A stretch of 64,000 bases of DNA from Spodoptera frugiperda (GCF_023101765.2 NC_064237.1:5029649-5093648), one strand, 5' to 3'; counted from the stretch's first letter, positions 34,229 through 45,868 are shown. The notes: generated by a model not told the origin, from the sequence alone. A program made the numbers and translations.

Positions 34229-34603
34229 GAATTGTGGGAACTGTGGGGTGTGCAGAGGGCTCAGGAGATGTACATTGAAAGACCTTCAATGCAACACAGA
34301 CTGTTGTCATATTTTATAAACCCGTTGCACACAGTCGCACTATACCCACAACCACTGAAGCAGTCAATATATTCTCTTTCAGAATCAATCTCCCCGTTCT
34401 TAAGCCAATACACGTATTGTCACCGGCCACGAAGTTATTTGTTAACTCAGTTGAAGAAATACGGTTTCAGCGATACCTTTGTACCTTATACTTTAAATCT
34501 TCGTACGTTATGTGATTTACAAGTAAAGCTGACTCAGCAAGGATTGTTGGGCAGAGTTCATTTGCTCCTTTCCGAAGATACTGGATATAACTTGCTTTAC
34601 TAA
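34229..34603 (+). CDS. Unrecognised exon-like ORF (possible orphan terminal exon)
   Basis: An open frame of 124 codons begins directly after a good acceptor-like sequence (TTTTCTCTGTAG, ending 34228) and ends with TAA at 34601-34603. The inferred protein begins ELWELWGVQRAQEMY and ends LLSEDTGYNLLY. It has mixed polar and hydrophobic composition like a real protein, with no low complexity. It has no ATG near its start, so it would be a 3' terminal exon. I could not find a partner exon upstream, and no AATAAA follows before the Helitron at 34737. I do not recognise the family. It could be a decayed or displaced exon, or chance. Confidence 0.35.
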   Translation, partial: ELWELWGVQRAQEMYIERPSMQHRLLSYFINPLHTVALYPQPLKQSIYSLSESISPFLSQYTYCHRPRSYLLTQLKKYGFSDTFVPYTLNLRTLCDLQVKLTQQGLLGRVHLLLSEDTGYNLLY

Positions 34604-34736
34604 AATCCTATTGATTTTCCTGAGTGGGGTCTGATTTGCGTGTAATGCGGGTTTGCTTGATCACCGATACGGGATATCTAAGTGTTATCTAGAACAAGAT
34701 TCATTGCTGATCAAGTGTAACTAACTATAGGCTGAA

Positions 34737-36451
34737 TCTATACATATAATAAAATCGTAGAAAAGTGCTGTCTGTTTGAAAATAAAAATAAAAAAAATAG
34801 CAGTTATTGTTATGTCGATTACCCAAAAATGTAATTAACTTTTTTTTGTCTGTTTGTCTGTTTGTCTGTTTGTCTGTTCGTCTGTGCGCGCTAATCTCAG
34901 AAACGGCTGATCCGAGTTGGATGCGGTTTTCACGAATATATTGTGGGATGCTTAAATTTACATTTAGTGTTTGTTTCATGTCAATCGGTTCATAAATAAA
35001 AAAGATATGTCAAATTAAAGAATCACGTCGAACATTCTATGCTTATACCATTAATCTCCGCAACTATTTGACGGATTTGGTTGAGTTGTTTCACGTACAG
35101 ATATAGTTTAGAACCTTAGAAAGGACATAGATATATTTTTATTTCAAAAATCAAAAAATAAAAATAAGAAATAAATTATTTATAAATAATTCTATGTCGT
35201 GTCGTTACACACTTCGGTTCATGTTATTGTTTTAATTCATCGAAAAAAGTAAATAAATAGTGCCGAGGTATGAAAAAAATAATATCAATATAATTAAACT
35301 TTTAGTACAAAGAAAATAAAGTATAAATAAATAATACGCAACTTTGTCTTTATCACCGATAGATGACGTTGGGATCGAAATAGATCGCGCTATGGTTTCG
35401 TTACATTCATTTGGTTGGGTATCGGCCGAGCGCTTCGGAATCGTAGAAAAAGTGTATTATCAGTGGATTATTTGTCTGTAGTGGTCCTGGTTTCGTATAT
35501 TCAAGTTTCGTTGTATTTGTCAATTAATAAGTTTATTTGTTGGGATTCCTGGTTTTCTGGTTAAACTATTTAATGTAGGTTTAGTTTGATACGATTATTA
35601 GTAGTTACTGTAGTTGTTTTTTATAAAATTGCAAGTCTAATTTATAATTAATTAGATTAGATTTAAGTTTCTTTTAAATTATTTAGTTTAAGCTTGGTTA
35701 TTATAGCATTGAGGATAGGTTGTAATATAATTTCTTTTTTAATTGTTATAAATTCGTAATTCGTAGCCATTCTTTAGAAGTTAGTTTTCATCTTAACTCG
35801 GAAAGATTATAATATTTCTTTAGTTTAAGTCCGGTTTTAAACGATTTTTTCAATGCCCTAAGTGAGTATATCTATTAAATTCAAACGCAGACATTATGTT
35901 GATGAAGAGTTACCTAGAATATCTGACATCTCATTTTTGAAGAGATCCCGGAAATGAACTATGGGTTAAAACCAAAAATTTGAAGTCACTTCCACGCGAA
36001 CGAAGTCGCTGGCTATAATAAATCTTAGAAGGGTCAATTCTGCTATTAAAAATATAGAAAAAATAAATAGCAGGGTGTTACTGGATCGATGACCAAACCC
36101 AAATATGTGATTATTATTTTTTTGTCTGTCTGATATATGTTCAGGCATCACGTGAAAACTAACGGTTTGATTTCGATGAAACTTGGTATAATTATATCTT
36201 ATTATCCTGGACATAAAATAGGTTACTTTTTATCCTGGAAAAATACGTAGAAAAGAATCTTTATTTCTCAGTTTTATTCTGATCAACAGCAGTAGCTCAA
36301 TAGAGGGATCTCCTTAATTATTATGGGCCTCGCCGTATTTGGGTCCAATGATATTTATAAGATGTCATTGTCAGAGTTACTCAAAATGGAGAAATAAAAC
36401 TTCCACGCGAAGACCGACATCCGCGCGGACGGAGTCGCGGGCAGAAGCTAG
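34737..36451 (+). mobile_element. Non-autonomous Helitron, composite
   Basis: It begins TCTATACATATAATAAAATC after an A, and ends GCGGGCAGAAGCTAG before a T, the same termini as the Helitron in ATR. A TTTGTCTG run and a CGGCTGATCCGAGTTGGATG block follow the start. It has no Rep or helicase coding sequence. Inside, another terminal-like block (CGCGAACGAAGTCGCTGGC, near 35995-36015) and a second GTCTGTCTG plus GATTTCGATGAAACTTGG unit (36120-36185) suggest that two related elements are nested or joined. Confidence 0.7.
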
Positions 36452-36674
36452 TGTTAAAATAAAATTCGAAGTACCTTTTGTTGTTTACCTAAGTTACTAG
36501 GTACAACTAGACAACCAGCATAATTTATAGGTTACAGCAACATCCACACGATTTTATAGCTGACCTTTAAACTATCGCTGTTTTTTCACAAAGTTCTCGA
36601 ACTAAAAAGAGCCGATTGTGTAGATTAGAACAGGGATGGAATATGGGATGGGCGAAGCCGCTGGCAGACGCTAG
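36452..36674 (+). mobile_element. Additional Helitron 3' end
   Basis: Just after the composite element, GGGCGAAGCCGCTGGCAGAC followed by GCTAG (ending 36674) is another Helitron-type 3' terminus, with no matching 5' end in between. It may be the original end of an element into which 34737-36451 inserted. Confidence 0.5.
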
Positions 36675-37629
36675 TTTATGTACAAAGTATACACGTACAT
36701 TGATCTATGAACTTTGGAACTGAACAAGACAGTTCAATGTCAAAAGTTTATAAGGAAAACGAAAAAAAGTTTGACAATTTGAGAACTAAAAAAAGAATTG
36801 GTAGGTATTTCGTCCGCTCATAGCTAACAAACTTACGTCACGTTTTTCCCCACAACTTTTTGCTGTACGTCAAATGTTTACTATTTTAGAGGTAGGTATT
36901 TTAACCGATAGTTGTTTGCACAAACCAACCACCTACTAATTTAGACTCTAATTACTCGTAACTTTGTTAACTTAAGTTCCCCGAAAACTGTTATTACAAT
37001 GACGGTATCAAATAGCGTTCTAGGTTGAACTGCCTCGAACTTTATACCATGGAATCCTAGGATGGTCTCGTATTCAATTTCCGAGCTGGAGAAGTCTTAT
37101 TGAGATTTTTGGTTTACGTACATTCTTGTGCATGGTAGTTTGATTACCGCTGTGCACCTTTGCTGTTTAGGGATTAAAATCTAACGTGTTCATAAGTGTG
37201 TATGTTTGTAGATACTTGGTTTAGTATAGGGTACATTATTGCCCATTTAAATGCACGGAAAACAGTAAGTGCCTTTATAACAAGGCCATTAAGAGTGCTT
37301 CCTAATATGTGAACTGTCCCATTTGTTTAGTGGTCGTGGATTAAGTTCTCGGATAAGGAAAATAGCCTAGTAATAAAAATGATTACTGTGAACAGATGTG
37401 TCGAGGTCGATTTTGATTCATGTCTGCTACGTAAAAACAATCAATGATAAAAAATAAACATTAAATAACTACCATTTATCAACATCATTGGCAGTGATGA
37501 TGGGAATAGAAAATCTATTGCCTGAAGGAAATTGTCGTGGTGGCGTGCTCTTTTCTTACGTATGCGGCTTCGAAAAGTATCAACGGCAACAACTAACGTG
37601 AGCTTTTACGAGTTATAATAATATGTAGG
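36675..37629. other. Intergenic DNA, nothing recognised
   Basis: AT-rich, no open frame of protein-like composition and no repeat with clear ends. Confidence 0.5.
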
Positions 37630-37815
37630 TACTTTCTAAGATTATTGACCACTGAAAAACGGTGAAGGAAAACATCGTGAGGAAACCAGGGCGTATAATT
37701 ACCAATTATAAGTTTGAAATCGTCAACCCGCATTGAGCAAGCGTAGTGATTGATGCCCAAACCTGTTCCAAGTGAGAAGAGGCCTTTGCTCAGGACTTGA
37801 TGATGATGATGATGA
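37630..37815 (+). mobile_element. SINE 3' part with GAT-rich tail
   Basis: Contains ACGGTGAAGGAAAACATCGT, GAGGAAACC, GGGCGTATAATTACCAATTA, the TGAGCAAGCG block and AGAGGCCTTTGCTCAGGACT, and ends in a (GAT)n run. The same blocks occur in the same order on the minus strand at 41125-41340. The tRNA-derived head is missing, so the copy is 5' truncated. Confidence 0.75.
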
Positions 37816-38552
37816 AGGAATTCAATTGACAGATTTGAGTAGTTGGTGCTGCTGTTCTGACGCGTGTACTTATCTGACCCGTTGAAACAAATCTGTTGAC
37901 TCTAATTTTATAAAATATCGTTTGATAAGATTATCAAATAAGTGCGTAGAGAAAATGATCTATTTCTATGATAAAGTCGAGTAGATACTTCAACTGTCAA
38001 CCGATCAACTTGAATGATTTACGTAATGAAATAGATTATTTTGGACTTGTCGAGATCAAAGGTTTTCCCGGTCGTACGTTTTTAGAGGTAACTATGTTGA
38101 AGTTTATTTAATTGTAAACTGTTCGCATTCACAGAAGATTTGGTTTTACTGCAAAATTATGCTAATTTCGTTAATCGCTAGGAATAGTAGTTACAAGATA
38201 TATATCCATGTAATAACGAACTAAGAGAATTTCTTAAATAAATGACGAAACACTTACCTATTGTACTTGTTTTATTTTAACCCCTTCGCGTTGACGTTTC
38301 TATGACGATAGATAAAAAAACATGGAAAAAACATTCGTATCAGTCAGTATCGAAAATGACGACTCGACATGTTTGTTTTAATACGGCAAACACGTCAAAC
38401 TGAATAATTTGACTGGTGTTTAAAAATATAATAAACTTACTTATGTATTTACGAAGCTGTTATTTGAACGTTTGTTTAACAAGGTATGCGCATGCACGAT
38501 TTACCTACGTACTAATTCCCAGGTAAATACGTATGCAATGCTTACAAGTATA

Positions 38553-39155
38553 GGCCAGTGCAGATACGTCTAATAAAGGTAAAAAGTAAAAGAAATTTAT
38601 AGTAGAATGAAACCTATTGTAAATGGAAGAGAATATGCTAAAAATGGAAAAAAATAAAAATTCCACTCCATCCGAGTTCGGGAAGTGGGGGGAGGGAGGT
38701 TTTAAGAGGAAAAATCGGTTTATCGCAATTTTCGGCGAAACTACAAGTCCTATAAAAAAAAGTTTAACGGCAAAGTTGTAGGTAATAAAAAGATCTACAA
38801 CTTTTGTATTTACACTTTTTTTGTATTACCTCAAAATTTTGTGAAAAATTCAAATAACTACGATTTCGGTTTTTTATTGTTATCTTCGACAAAAATATTT
38901 ATTTTTTAACGAAATTTTGTGAAAACGTGCCTTTACATGTACCAAATACATTGTATTTTTTTGGAATTGAAAAATTAATTTTTTTACCAATTATTGATTA
39001 AATACCGAAAAATTATCCTAATTTTCAATCGAAAATTCACGCGTCAAAATATCAGATTTTTTATAAAGTTCGGTGGGCTTTTTGTTTGTTGAAATCTCTA
39101 CTTTTTGATAGTGTAAAAAAAATAAACGTTACTATGGAAAATGTTCTGAAAAAAC
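38553..39155 (+). repeat. Left arm of the foldback element
   Basis: Starts GGCCAGTGCAGATACG. Inner part includes CCACTCCATCCGAGTTCGGG and AAACTACAAGTCCTATAAAA, and it ends CTATGGAAAATGTTCTGAAA plus AAAC. Each is found inverted in the right arm. Confidence 0.88.
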
Positions 39156-39439
39156 GCAATAAACTAAAAAAACTCGAATCAAAAAATTTGTTTTTCATCA
39201 TTATGCACAATTTTGAGCTATTTATTACAATTAACTCATGTAGCGTAAGATTTAATGGTACATTGACAATTAAAAAAAAAATATAAATTAAAACATTCTA
39301 CTATGATTAACAATCAAATAAGTTAATAATGTTTATATTTGATAAGACATCTACAATGTTATAAGAAAAATGTAGAATTTTGTTTTAATTAAATACGTAG
39401 ATACTTATATATTCTTATTTGAAGATAATTTATAAACCT

Positions 39440-39974
39440 TTTTTATTTTTTAAGGTGGCAAAATCATCCAATCTAATCCAATGACCTCTCTCGCCTTAGG
39501 TGAGGCGAGAGGGAGTGTCACACTCTTACTGACTAAAAACTACCCTGTTCCTAGTCCTGCTTTTCGAGCTGGAGCCCCGGTAAACCCGCTAGGTAGTCCG
39601 CAGATCCGGATCAAGCATCAGCCATACTAGACACCATCTGAGGTATTCTGATGGCTCTTTGACGCGCGCGCGGAACGCGACGCGCGGCATGCACGGGTCT
39701 AGTTCTGTTCGGGCGGAAGCTACCCTTGCTCGCCGTCTACAGACCCGTACTTACGGAGGCCAGAGTACTTTGCGCGATCCCCGACGCCCGGAGTATCTCT
39801 CGCGAAGGTAGGGGGGTGAGGAGGTTCGTTCCCTCACGTGCCCCGCCTCCTTCTTTGCTAGCATGACTGCTTCGCAGAAGGAGGAGACGTCATCCCAGTC
39901 TCGCTCGCTCCTCCAGAGACACTCCGGGCGTCGGGAATCGCGCGACGATCTCCAGCCACCGTTCACTATCACCT
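39440..39974 (-). mobile_element. 5'-truncated R1/Jockey-like LINE inside the foldback element
   Basis: On the minus strand, a GC-rich stretch from 39974 encodes the end of a LINE-type ORF2 (SERDWDDVSSFCEAVMLAKK, then an Arg-rich tail). A 3' untranslated part follows with CTCCCTCTCGCCTCACC and TGACTAAAAAC-type blocks shared with 30690-30865 and 42250-42375, and then an A-rich end. G+C content is far above the flanking arms. Its 5' truncation point coincides with the inner edge of the right arm. Confidence 0.7.
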
Positions 39975-40563
39975 GTTTTTTCAGAACATTTTCCATAGTA
40001 ACGTTTATTTTTTTTTACACTATCAAAAAGTAGAGATTTCAACGAACAAAAAGCCCACCGAACTTTATAAAAAATCAGATATTTTGACGCGTGAATTTTC
40101 GATTGAAAATTAGGATAATTTTTCGGTATTTAATCAATAATTGGTAAAAAAATTAATTTTTCAATTCCAAAAAAATGCAATGTATTTGGTACATATAAAG
40201 GCACGTTTTCACAAAATTTCGTTAAAAAATAAATATTTTTGTCGAAGATAACAATAAAAAACCGAAATCGTAGTTTTTTGAATTTTTCACAAAATTTTGA
40301 GGTAATACAAAAAAAGTGTAAATACAAAAGTTGTAGATCTTTTTATTACCTACAACTTTGCCGTTGAATTTTTTTTTATAGGACTTGTAGTTTCGCCGAA
40401 AATTGCGATAAACCGATTTTTAAAACCTTCCTGCCCCCCACTTCCCGAACTCGGATGGAGTGGAATTTTTATTTTTTTCTTGTTTTAGCATATTCTCTTC
40501 CATTTCCAATAGGTTTCATTCTACTATAAATTTCTTTTTTTTCAAAACCTATCTGTACTGGCC
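39975..40563 (-). repeat. Right arm of the foldback element
   Basis: Inverted copy of 38553-39155. The inner edge (GTTTTTTCAGAACATTTTCC) mirrors the left arm's inner edge, and the outer edge is ATCTGTACTGGCC. Arm lengths differ by about 14 bp. Confidence 0.88.
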
Positions 40564-40783
40564 TAGTAGGTGGTTCAATGTGGTCATCTGAATGGCACTA
40601 CACAGTTCCAAAATTTTATTTTAACTTTAAAGTAACATGGCACTAACTGCAGTACTCCGATTTGGTTCCAAAAACAATGGCTAAGGACAGGGTTAAGTAA
40701 TCATTAACATAAGCTCCATACAAAATGTGTCAAAATTCTATCTCTAGTAGGCAAATGTACAGATAGATAGGTTATTGAAACTG

Positions 40784-40814
40784 GCCGTAAATGACTCTGA
40801 GAGTCATTTACGGC
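40784..40814. repeat. Perfect 14-bp hairpin
   Basis: GCCGTAAATGACTC, TGA loop, GAGTCATTTACGGC. It lies about 220 bp outside the foldback element. GAGTCA resembles an AP-1 half-element but function is unknown. Confidence 0.85.
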
Positions 40815-41124
40815 AGTAGGATATAGATAAAACTTACTAATTACTTTTAAATAAGAATATTTTATACAAGGATTTACCAATTCCTGACCTGTGTCATGTC
40901 CGCAATGATTTGTTGCGATCACAGACTCGACTAAACTGATGACAGAAAGTTTACACTGTTTTACAGGTAACAACTGGTGGTATTAGGTATTGACAAAATA
41001 GAATAATATGACACAATATTGTAGGCTAGACACATTTCGTGTTTAATTACAAAAACAAATAAAATAATTAACTGTTATCTATAGATTAATTTTAAAAAAA
41101 GCTAGGCCGTGCCAATCTTCACAT

Positions 41125-41450
41125 AATCACATCACATCAACAGCCTATAAGTGGCCACTACTGACTAAAGGCCTCTTTTCACACGGAGAAAGAAGGTTTG
41201 AGCATTAATAGCCCCGCTTGCTCAATACGAGTTGATAATCTCAAATTTATAATTAGAAACTATACGCCCAGGTTTCCTAACGATGTTTTCCTTCACCGTT
41301 TGTCACCGGTATCTAAATAATCTTAGAAAGTACACATAACTCGGAAAAAGTTACATTGGTACTTGCAGTTGGTAGGTTTCGAACCCGCACTCTCATGCAC
41401 GAGAAGCGGGCGTCTTAAACCTCCGTGCCACCACGACATGGTAATACCCA
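41125..41450 (-). mobile_element. tRNA-derived SINE, near complete
   Basis: On the minus strand the head carries a B box (GGTTCGAAACC, plus-strand 41375-41385) and an upstream GTGGTGGCACGGAGG-type region. A body with CGGTGAAGGAAAACATCGTT, GGAAACCTGGGCGTATAG, TTGAGCAAGCGGGGC and AGAGGCCTTTAGTCAG follows. The body matches the 37630-37815 copy. Confidence 0.75.
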
Positions 41451-42249
41451 ATATTCGATAAACAAATATTTTAATAGCTTCATTAGACGATGACCGATAC
41501 GTCACTAGAATTTCATAGAAAAACCTAATAGAATCATAACAGTAGATAAATCCAAGAACAGTATTTCTGAAATGTTAAAGTAAATACAAAATATTGCGTT
41601 TATTTGGCCAATTGGTTTTCGATATGGCGTGCAACTCTGTCGGATACATCAAAATGTAGTTAACGCTTCCGTATTAATTAAGTATTTCAATAAAACGGGA
41701 GGAGAACGTATCTGTGAAGTGACCTTGACAAAAACCCCAGAAATGTAGGTACCTATTGTTTAAATAGGTTATATCTATGTAGTTGGGTACGAAATGATCT
41801 GTCTGAGGTGATTAGTGCATCATGATCTAAAATAAATAGGTACATAAGTACATACGTAATGTGAGAATTAGTTATACATGGTTTGGTTTTACTTAGGTTG
41901 GTAAATTTGTTGGTCTGTCGCGCAATTTGTCTTGCATTAGGTATGAGTTAGAAGTACTAATAATTTTATTGAATAGCATATTTTTTATAGTTTGCAATAA
42001 GGAATTTAATTAAGTATTATATGCTATAATAATGTCATAAATATTATGTCAGTAGTACTTATCTGAGAGGCCGTGAAAACATGATTTACTTGGCCTATTT
42101 ATTTATCTAGAAGAGGAAAGTAGAAATGAAAAATAAAATAAAACTTCATGCTTCGTTCAGATTGCCTTCTGAGAGATTTTAAACTGAAAAGTCGACTCCT
42201 TCGTCCTGCATCAAACCCAGGATCTCTTGCACGTGACGTTTTTTTTTGA

Positions 42250-42375
42250 GGGGGGGGGGGTAATCATTTAGTGACTTCTCCCGCCTTTAGAAGAAGTGTC
42301 AGAGTCTTACTAATTAAAAACCACCCCGTTCCAACTCCTGCTTTTCGAGCCGGAGTCCCGGTAAACCTTCTTGCA
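42250..42375 (-). mobile_element. LINE 3' tail fragment
   Basis: Plus-strand TAAAAACCACCCCGTTCCAA, CTCCTGCTTTTCGAGCCGGA and GTCCCGGTAAACC match the 3' untranslated tail also seen at 30690-30865 and 39440-39974. A G run precedes it (about 42249-42260). Confidence 0.55.
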
Positions 42376-44460
42376 GTGTTACTGTTAGAGCAGCATGGTT
42401 CATTATAATGATTTTACATATTATATAGAGTAATCTGCGAAAAAACACATATTATATAGAGTAATTTGCTTTTCCGTGTCCGTATAACAAAGAAACACGA
42501 TTTCGAAATTCCTGCATCATGAGTGCATTGAAACAATATTTTTTATCATTAGACTAAGCATTTTAAAAATATTACCAAAAAGTGCGGTTATAGCATAGAG
42601 CTTGGTTATAGAGTAAGGTAATAAGATCGTCTTTTAATTAGTGAGGCTCATAGCACAAGCTACTAACATTTTGCATCCTTCAGATTAAAAGGTGTGATGG
42701 CATATCATGAAAATCATTATTGAACTTAGTTTATAGACTACATAACTGTGTACGTACGTTTTTAGACGTCTAAGTTTACGGTACTGGCATTCCGGCTTTG
42801 TGTTCTCGGTTTGCAAACTTTTTCGTGGCACCTGCTACTTCTGAAGGCTTCTTTTATTTAACTGTAAGATAAAATATTAGGTTAGTGACCTAGGATAATA
42901 CGTCTTAATATTTTTTTAGGGTTTTCATAATTTTCATTATGATGAGTATTATGTCTTATATTTCGTTATAGACTTCAGAATCGATGTAAGAATTTCACAT
43001 TCAAATAATAATATAAGTATTATTTTTCTCGAATAAGGAATTTTATCCCAAACTTCGGGCTCTGTGGTCACCGATATCTACATGCGCCACCGTGACATTG
43101 CAAAAATTTTTGGACCAAGTAGGTTCTATATTTATTAGTTATGTTAAAATTCAATTTAGAACCAGACTGTTCTTTTTTCTAAAGAAACTTTGTAGAAATC
43201 TAATTTAACAGCACAAAAGGTTTCATAAGATATTTGACCGCGAAACAAATGAATTGCAACACAATTGGAACCTACAGATGGAATAAGTAGTTTATTGAAT
43301 AGAACTTCAATCATAAAATTATTGACTTTGACATTCATTGATTATTACTTCCTATCCTGTTCAAGTAATTTTTACAGAATTGAACCTTGTGATAATTAAG
43401 AAGAAGTCAAAGTCAAAACATTTATACCAATTATCCCATAACTTATGAAATGTCAACAAATAAAGAAATAAATAATAGTTAGTCAGTCTGTTCGTCAGTG
43501 AAGCAAAAGCAAAAGGGTCACCGTAGAAGTATCTATAAATTAGAAAAAAAGTTTCTGTATTCCGTGACTGTATACAGTCTTAAAAAAAGTCCAGAAATGA
43601 TATCGAAGTCTGGCAATTAAAAAGTTTCATTAAAAAAGTAAAATAGTGGATAATTTTGAGTTTGGAACCTATAGATTTGTTTATTTAGGGCATTTGGGTC
43701 TGAGATAATTAGATGAATGCCCTAAATGTTTTGGATCTACATTTTGCATCCCCAGGGAAAACACGTAGACTTGCTACAGCGAACAAAAACTCACTTAAAA
43801 TCTTACTGACTATAAACCCATTTTCAGCACTGATCTAAACAAAGAAGTATTTCGTTTCTTCGTCATATTGCTATAAGTGATCATCTAGGTTTTTGTAAAA
43901 TAGAAACTTAGAGATTTAGTCTCGAATTATTCTTTCCTCTAGAATATTTTAAAACGATCAATTTCCTTATCATTGAAAGTACCTATCATTTTGATGAAAG
44001 GCTTTTACAATACTTAGTAGTATTTCGAGATATGGTGCTGTACAAGTCGGTATGGATTAAACATTATTATTAAGGTGAATACCAACATAACTCATCTTTC
44101 TTATTTATAACAAGGTTTACATTTCATCGTCCATTTTAATGTCGCAGACAGGGACATCACCTTGTAGAAAGGTAAGTATCCAATTAATTTACAGCTAAGT
44201 ACCTACCTAATAAGTAGAAGGGATTCCCACCAGAAAGTTGTCAACCATATCGTTAAATATAGTGATTTACCGACCCATTGTTTATAACAATGAATGAAAA
44301 AGATCGCACGTGCCTTATTATATAGCAGTTAATTATAATTAACACTTTATTTTCAGCGGTTCAATGGCGATTAATCTTTGTAAGTGAGGCACCTTAATAA
44401 TAATTGTCACGTTAAGTGGAATCACAAACCGTAACAGGGAAATTAAATGATTGCGAGATT
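42376..44460. other. Intergenic DNA, nothing recognised
   Basis: AT-rich. It has a direct repeat (ACATATTATATAGAGTAAT-type) near 42417-42467 and no convincing coding or RNA feature. Confidence 0.5.
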
Positions 44461-44464
44461 GTTG

Positions 44465-44745
44465 TCAGTCTGCCATGCCATGAGGCAGTTTGTATAACGT
44501 CGTTGTCGAATGCGCTGGTGAGCTGGTTAAAAAGTTCGCAACGCAGGCGCGGTGGCCGGTAAAAAGGCGGGAATTTTTGTCGAACTACATGAATATTTTT
44601 AATCTGTATTGTGAATTTTTAAATTAGGAATACAATTTTTATGGAATATTGGAGGATGGAATACAGCTTTTAGTGAAGTTTAGTGATATTTATTTATTAA
44701 AATAAATTATTTATTGGTGTTTAATAGTCAAAATAGAATTCAAAG
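44465..44745 (+). promoter_or_regulatory. Possible promoter and untranslated first exon of the SLC26 gene
   Basis: An arthropod initiator-like TCAGTC (44465-44470) is followed by a less AT-rich stretch and a strong splice donor (TTCAAAG|GTGAGT, after 44745). The first coding exon of the SLC26 gene at 46757 opens right after an acceptor (TTACAG), so an upstream non-coding exon is needed. This is the best candidate I see, but RNA evidence would be required. Confidence 0.35.
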
Positions 44746-45840
44746 GTGAGTTGATTATTTCATGATTATGTAGTTTAGTTTTGAGTTGATGATCATTGCG
44801 TTTTCCCGATAGGTAGATGAATAGGATAATTTGCGGAAGTGAAGTAATTTGTTGTTTGGAGTCAAAGGTCGGTCTGAGCGCACTGAGTGGACATTGTATT
44901 CAAATTAAGTAATAATGAGACGTTAAGTAGGCGCTAGGCTTAGAAGATATGGCTTCCATCATAATAAATAATGATTTATTTTGATACGCGCTATTTTATC
45001 AGCTTCCTAACTTTTTAGATTACTTATACATAAATTCATATTAGTATAATTATGTTATTTTTCCCCGGGTTAGGTAAGGAATACTTGATTTTCAGAAGTT
45101 TTTTTTTACTTAAATTCTAAATTGCTATAATTATTAAGTAACAATTTGTAATAAAATTACTGAAATGTAAGCACTTATGTGTAATCTAGAAATTTATTAT
45201 AGGCCTTAGAATTGACCTAATCGGCAATCGAACTCCAGCCTTGATCGACACTCACCCTTACGTTAAAACCTCACGCTTAACAAAATACATCTGGGTAAAC
45301 GTGTAACAAAATACATCTAAATACGTGGTAGGTATGATGATTTTTTTTCATTTTATTTTTTTTTTCACTTAGGTTTATTTAAATACAATTATGTCTAGAC
45401 CATACGAAACCTGATTAACATCGTGTGCAACTTTTTAACCATTTAATAATAATTTAACATCCACGTTACTTAATTATATCTACATTTTTCCTCAAAAACC
45501 AAAACTCATCACCTAAGTACCTACTTAAATCTATTTTGTTGGCAAGTTCTAAATTAAGCAATTAAGATTAATCAATCATTTCCTAACTACTTTATTCAGT
45601 AGGTAAGTATTTCTTTTGATTTCTGTAGATTGGGTATCTAGAAGATTAATCATCAATTTGTTTCGTTATTTCCCATAACCATATGTACGTACGTGTACCT
45701 ATTTATAGGCAGATGCAGAAGGTGCCATATGCAAGTAACAATTTCTTACTAGACAACAAATTATTAAAAAAAAAATATTCGATAGAATCGTCTGAAAATA
45801 ATTTGTTTACCATAATTACAGTACGCCAGTAGTTAACTTT

Positions 45841-45868
45841 TTCGTGTGAATGCCTCCATTCACACGAA
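45841..45868. repeat. Perfect 12-bp hairpin
   Basis: TTCGTGTGAATG, CCTC loop, CATTCACACGAA, in otherwise featureless AT-rich sequence upstream of the SLC26 gene. Confidence 0.85.

Larger units (their letters stand above)
38553..40563. mobile_element. Long-inverted-repeat (foldback) DNA element, TA flanked
   Basis: A 2.0-kb element whose two ends are inverted copies of one another: left arm 38553-39155, right arm 39975-40563. The outermost bases are GGCCAGTGCAGAT and ATCTGTACTGGCC. TA dinucleotides lie immediately outside each end (38551-38552 and 40564-40565), as in TA-targeting transposons. The arms are AT-rich and agree along almost their whole length, with scattered substitutions and small gaps. 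The 0.8-kb centre has no transposase. It contains AT-rich filler and a truncated LINE (39440-39974). Confidence 0.85.

Noticed and set aside
39086..39286. Small Lys/Asn-rich ORF at the left arm of the foldback element
   Set aside because: It is AT-rich repeat sequence, partly shared with the inverted arm, and has no protein features.
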